Shown here: positions 62,996-64,000 of the stretch, one piece after another
Position numbering within the stretch: the stretch's first letter is position 1
Layout: every line of letters begins with the position of its first letter
Source: Nereocystis luetkeana
Taxonomy: Eukaryota; Sar; Phaeophyceae; Laminariales; Laminariaceae
Direction of reading: 5' to 3'
DNA: 64,000 bases
Assembly (NCBI GenBank): GCA_031213475.1
Contig: JARUPZ010000016.1
Location: forward strand, 3,281,140-3,345,139
Translations under genes and position numbers: made by a program
Notes under the pieces: model-generated
Told to the model about the DNA's origin: nothing
Database searches by the model: none
The model's input: only the letters and a program-made list of their open reading frames with translations

Positions 62996-64000
62996 CACGG
63001 AACGGTCATGCGCGGCAGAAACTATTAAAATGACGGGCAAAATAATTGCGGAGGAAAGCGTACCAAACGCGTGAGCTGGCCCAGCTCAGTTTGAAATTTA
63101 TCTTATAATATCATACATAGCGACGTGTTTGTCCCGGTGGTCGACTAATACTCGCAGCAGATCATACGTGTGAGCAGCTGAGTTCCCTCCTCAAGGGGAA
63201 AGGACACCAGGACAGGGCATGCGGTGAGCTTCTTCTTTTTAGCCTCGTGGTGCACCCAGCCCGCCGAGACTCCGACAGTACGACGACAGTAGGACCGAAC
63301 GACCTTGCTAGCCCAGAGCCACAACGGTCGTGTGTACCCCGGCAAAACCTGACGCTCGGCCACACGTATCATGTAGTTCGTGCAGCTAGTCTCTTTCGTG
63401 CGAGTTATTTCACAGCTCCGGTGATCTGACTAGCAGCCCCGACAGCTCGCGTGGACGACTGGTCGTCCATTTGTTGTTATGTTGTTATTAATGGAACCGC
63501 AACCGCAGAAAGGAGATACGGCAAGGTTTAGCCCGAGACTACAGGTCAACAACATGCAGTAGAAAAACTACAGTAAGCCGTGTGATCACGAACTCGAGTC
63601 GGAAAAAAGGTAGGTATTTCGGCAAACCATTCGTACGACGGAGCGTTGACCATTCGGAGAGCGGGCCAGGAAGCCTTTTCCCCCGCGCAAAACTATGTCT
63701 GCACCTGCAGTCTAGATGGCTACGGGATTCATCAATCATTCAAACATGAAACAACTCATAGTCGTACAATCGATGAAGCAATCGAAAATCAATGAATCCA
63801 CGAACCAACGAACCGCCCAATCCCTGAATCCTTCAATCCATCGACCTGTCAATCAATCAATAAATCACAACCAATCACAACCGACTCACAAATCGATCAA
63901 CCAACGCAGATGCCAAGCGACCTTAACAAGCCAAAAGACCGACGGCCCACAGGCTGTTCACTACTGTTGAAGCTCGCCCTCGATCTCGGAAGGGTACGAG

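Larger units (their letters stand above)
61082..64000 (-). other. Intron(s) and unresolved exons of the CHD-like gene
   Basis: The gene must continue to the right. At the edge, minus strand 63945-64000 is open to a possible donor (CTTCAACA|GTAGTG). In one frame it reads TLPRSRASFN, which would suit the KASF phrase before the SANT region in CHD6-9. At 63180-63330 an open minus frame reads VSAGWVHHEAKKKKLTACPV; no splice pair decides it. The rest holds repeat H (61795-62020), repeat I and an AATC-rich stretch at 63770-63930. Confidence 0.35.

Overview
The window is eukaryotic nuclear DNA. Genes are split into many short exons with GT-AG introns of a few hundred bases to about 3 kb. Exons are GC-rich. 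Introns and spacers are crowded with transposon fragments, microsatellites and long G/C homopolymers. Large introns, GC-rich exons, long Ala/Gln runs and this repeat load suggest a stramenopile, most likely a brown alga. That placement is inference from style, not from a marker gene.

Layout. (1) 1-5.7 kb: decayed Helitron with Rep/PIF1-helicase remnants, followed by diverged tandem repeats. (2) 6.4-11.5 kb, minus: the last three exons of an unrecognised gene ending in a basic tail. (3) 14.6-23.3 kb, minus: a complete six-exon gene for a WDR4/Trm82-type tRNA m7G46 methyltransferase subunit (428 aa). (4) 23.6-37.7 kb, plus: a complete eight-exon gene for another WD40 protein (about 452 aa), head to head with WDR4 across 346 bp. 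(5) 37.7-44.9 kb: repeat-rich spacer. (6) 44.9 kb to beyond the right edge, minus: the C-terminal part (about 2,000 codons) of a large CHD-like chromatin-remodeller gene with huge Ala and Gln expansions. Exon boundaries were built by matching GT/AG sites to codon phase. All junctions agree within the WDR4 gene, the other WD40 gene and the three-exon gene. In the CHD-like gene they agree except at one unresolved donor near 47.5 kb, and the exons upstream of 61.1 kb are not found.

Mobile DNA. A LINE and a short non-autonomous element (SINE-like) share a homologous 3' region of about 75 bp, and both end in GAGTAC followed by a C-run instead of poly(A). This looks like a LINE/SINE partnership with an unusual poly(C) tail, and explains most poly-G/poly-C blocks in the window. 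Other families are a TA-flanked 105-111 bp MITE (six copies), a hairpin MITE with a CTGCAGTCCC core, GGGTC-repeat inverted elements, an element whose edges grow into GATCAT arrays, tRNA-like units and several smaller dispersed repeats.

The genes do not form one pathway: WDR4 acts in tRNA modification, the CHD-like protein in chromatin, and the other two are of unknown function.
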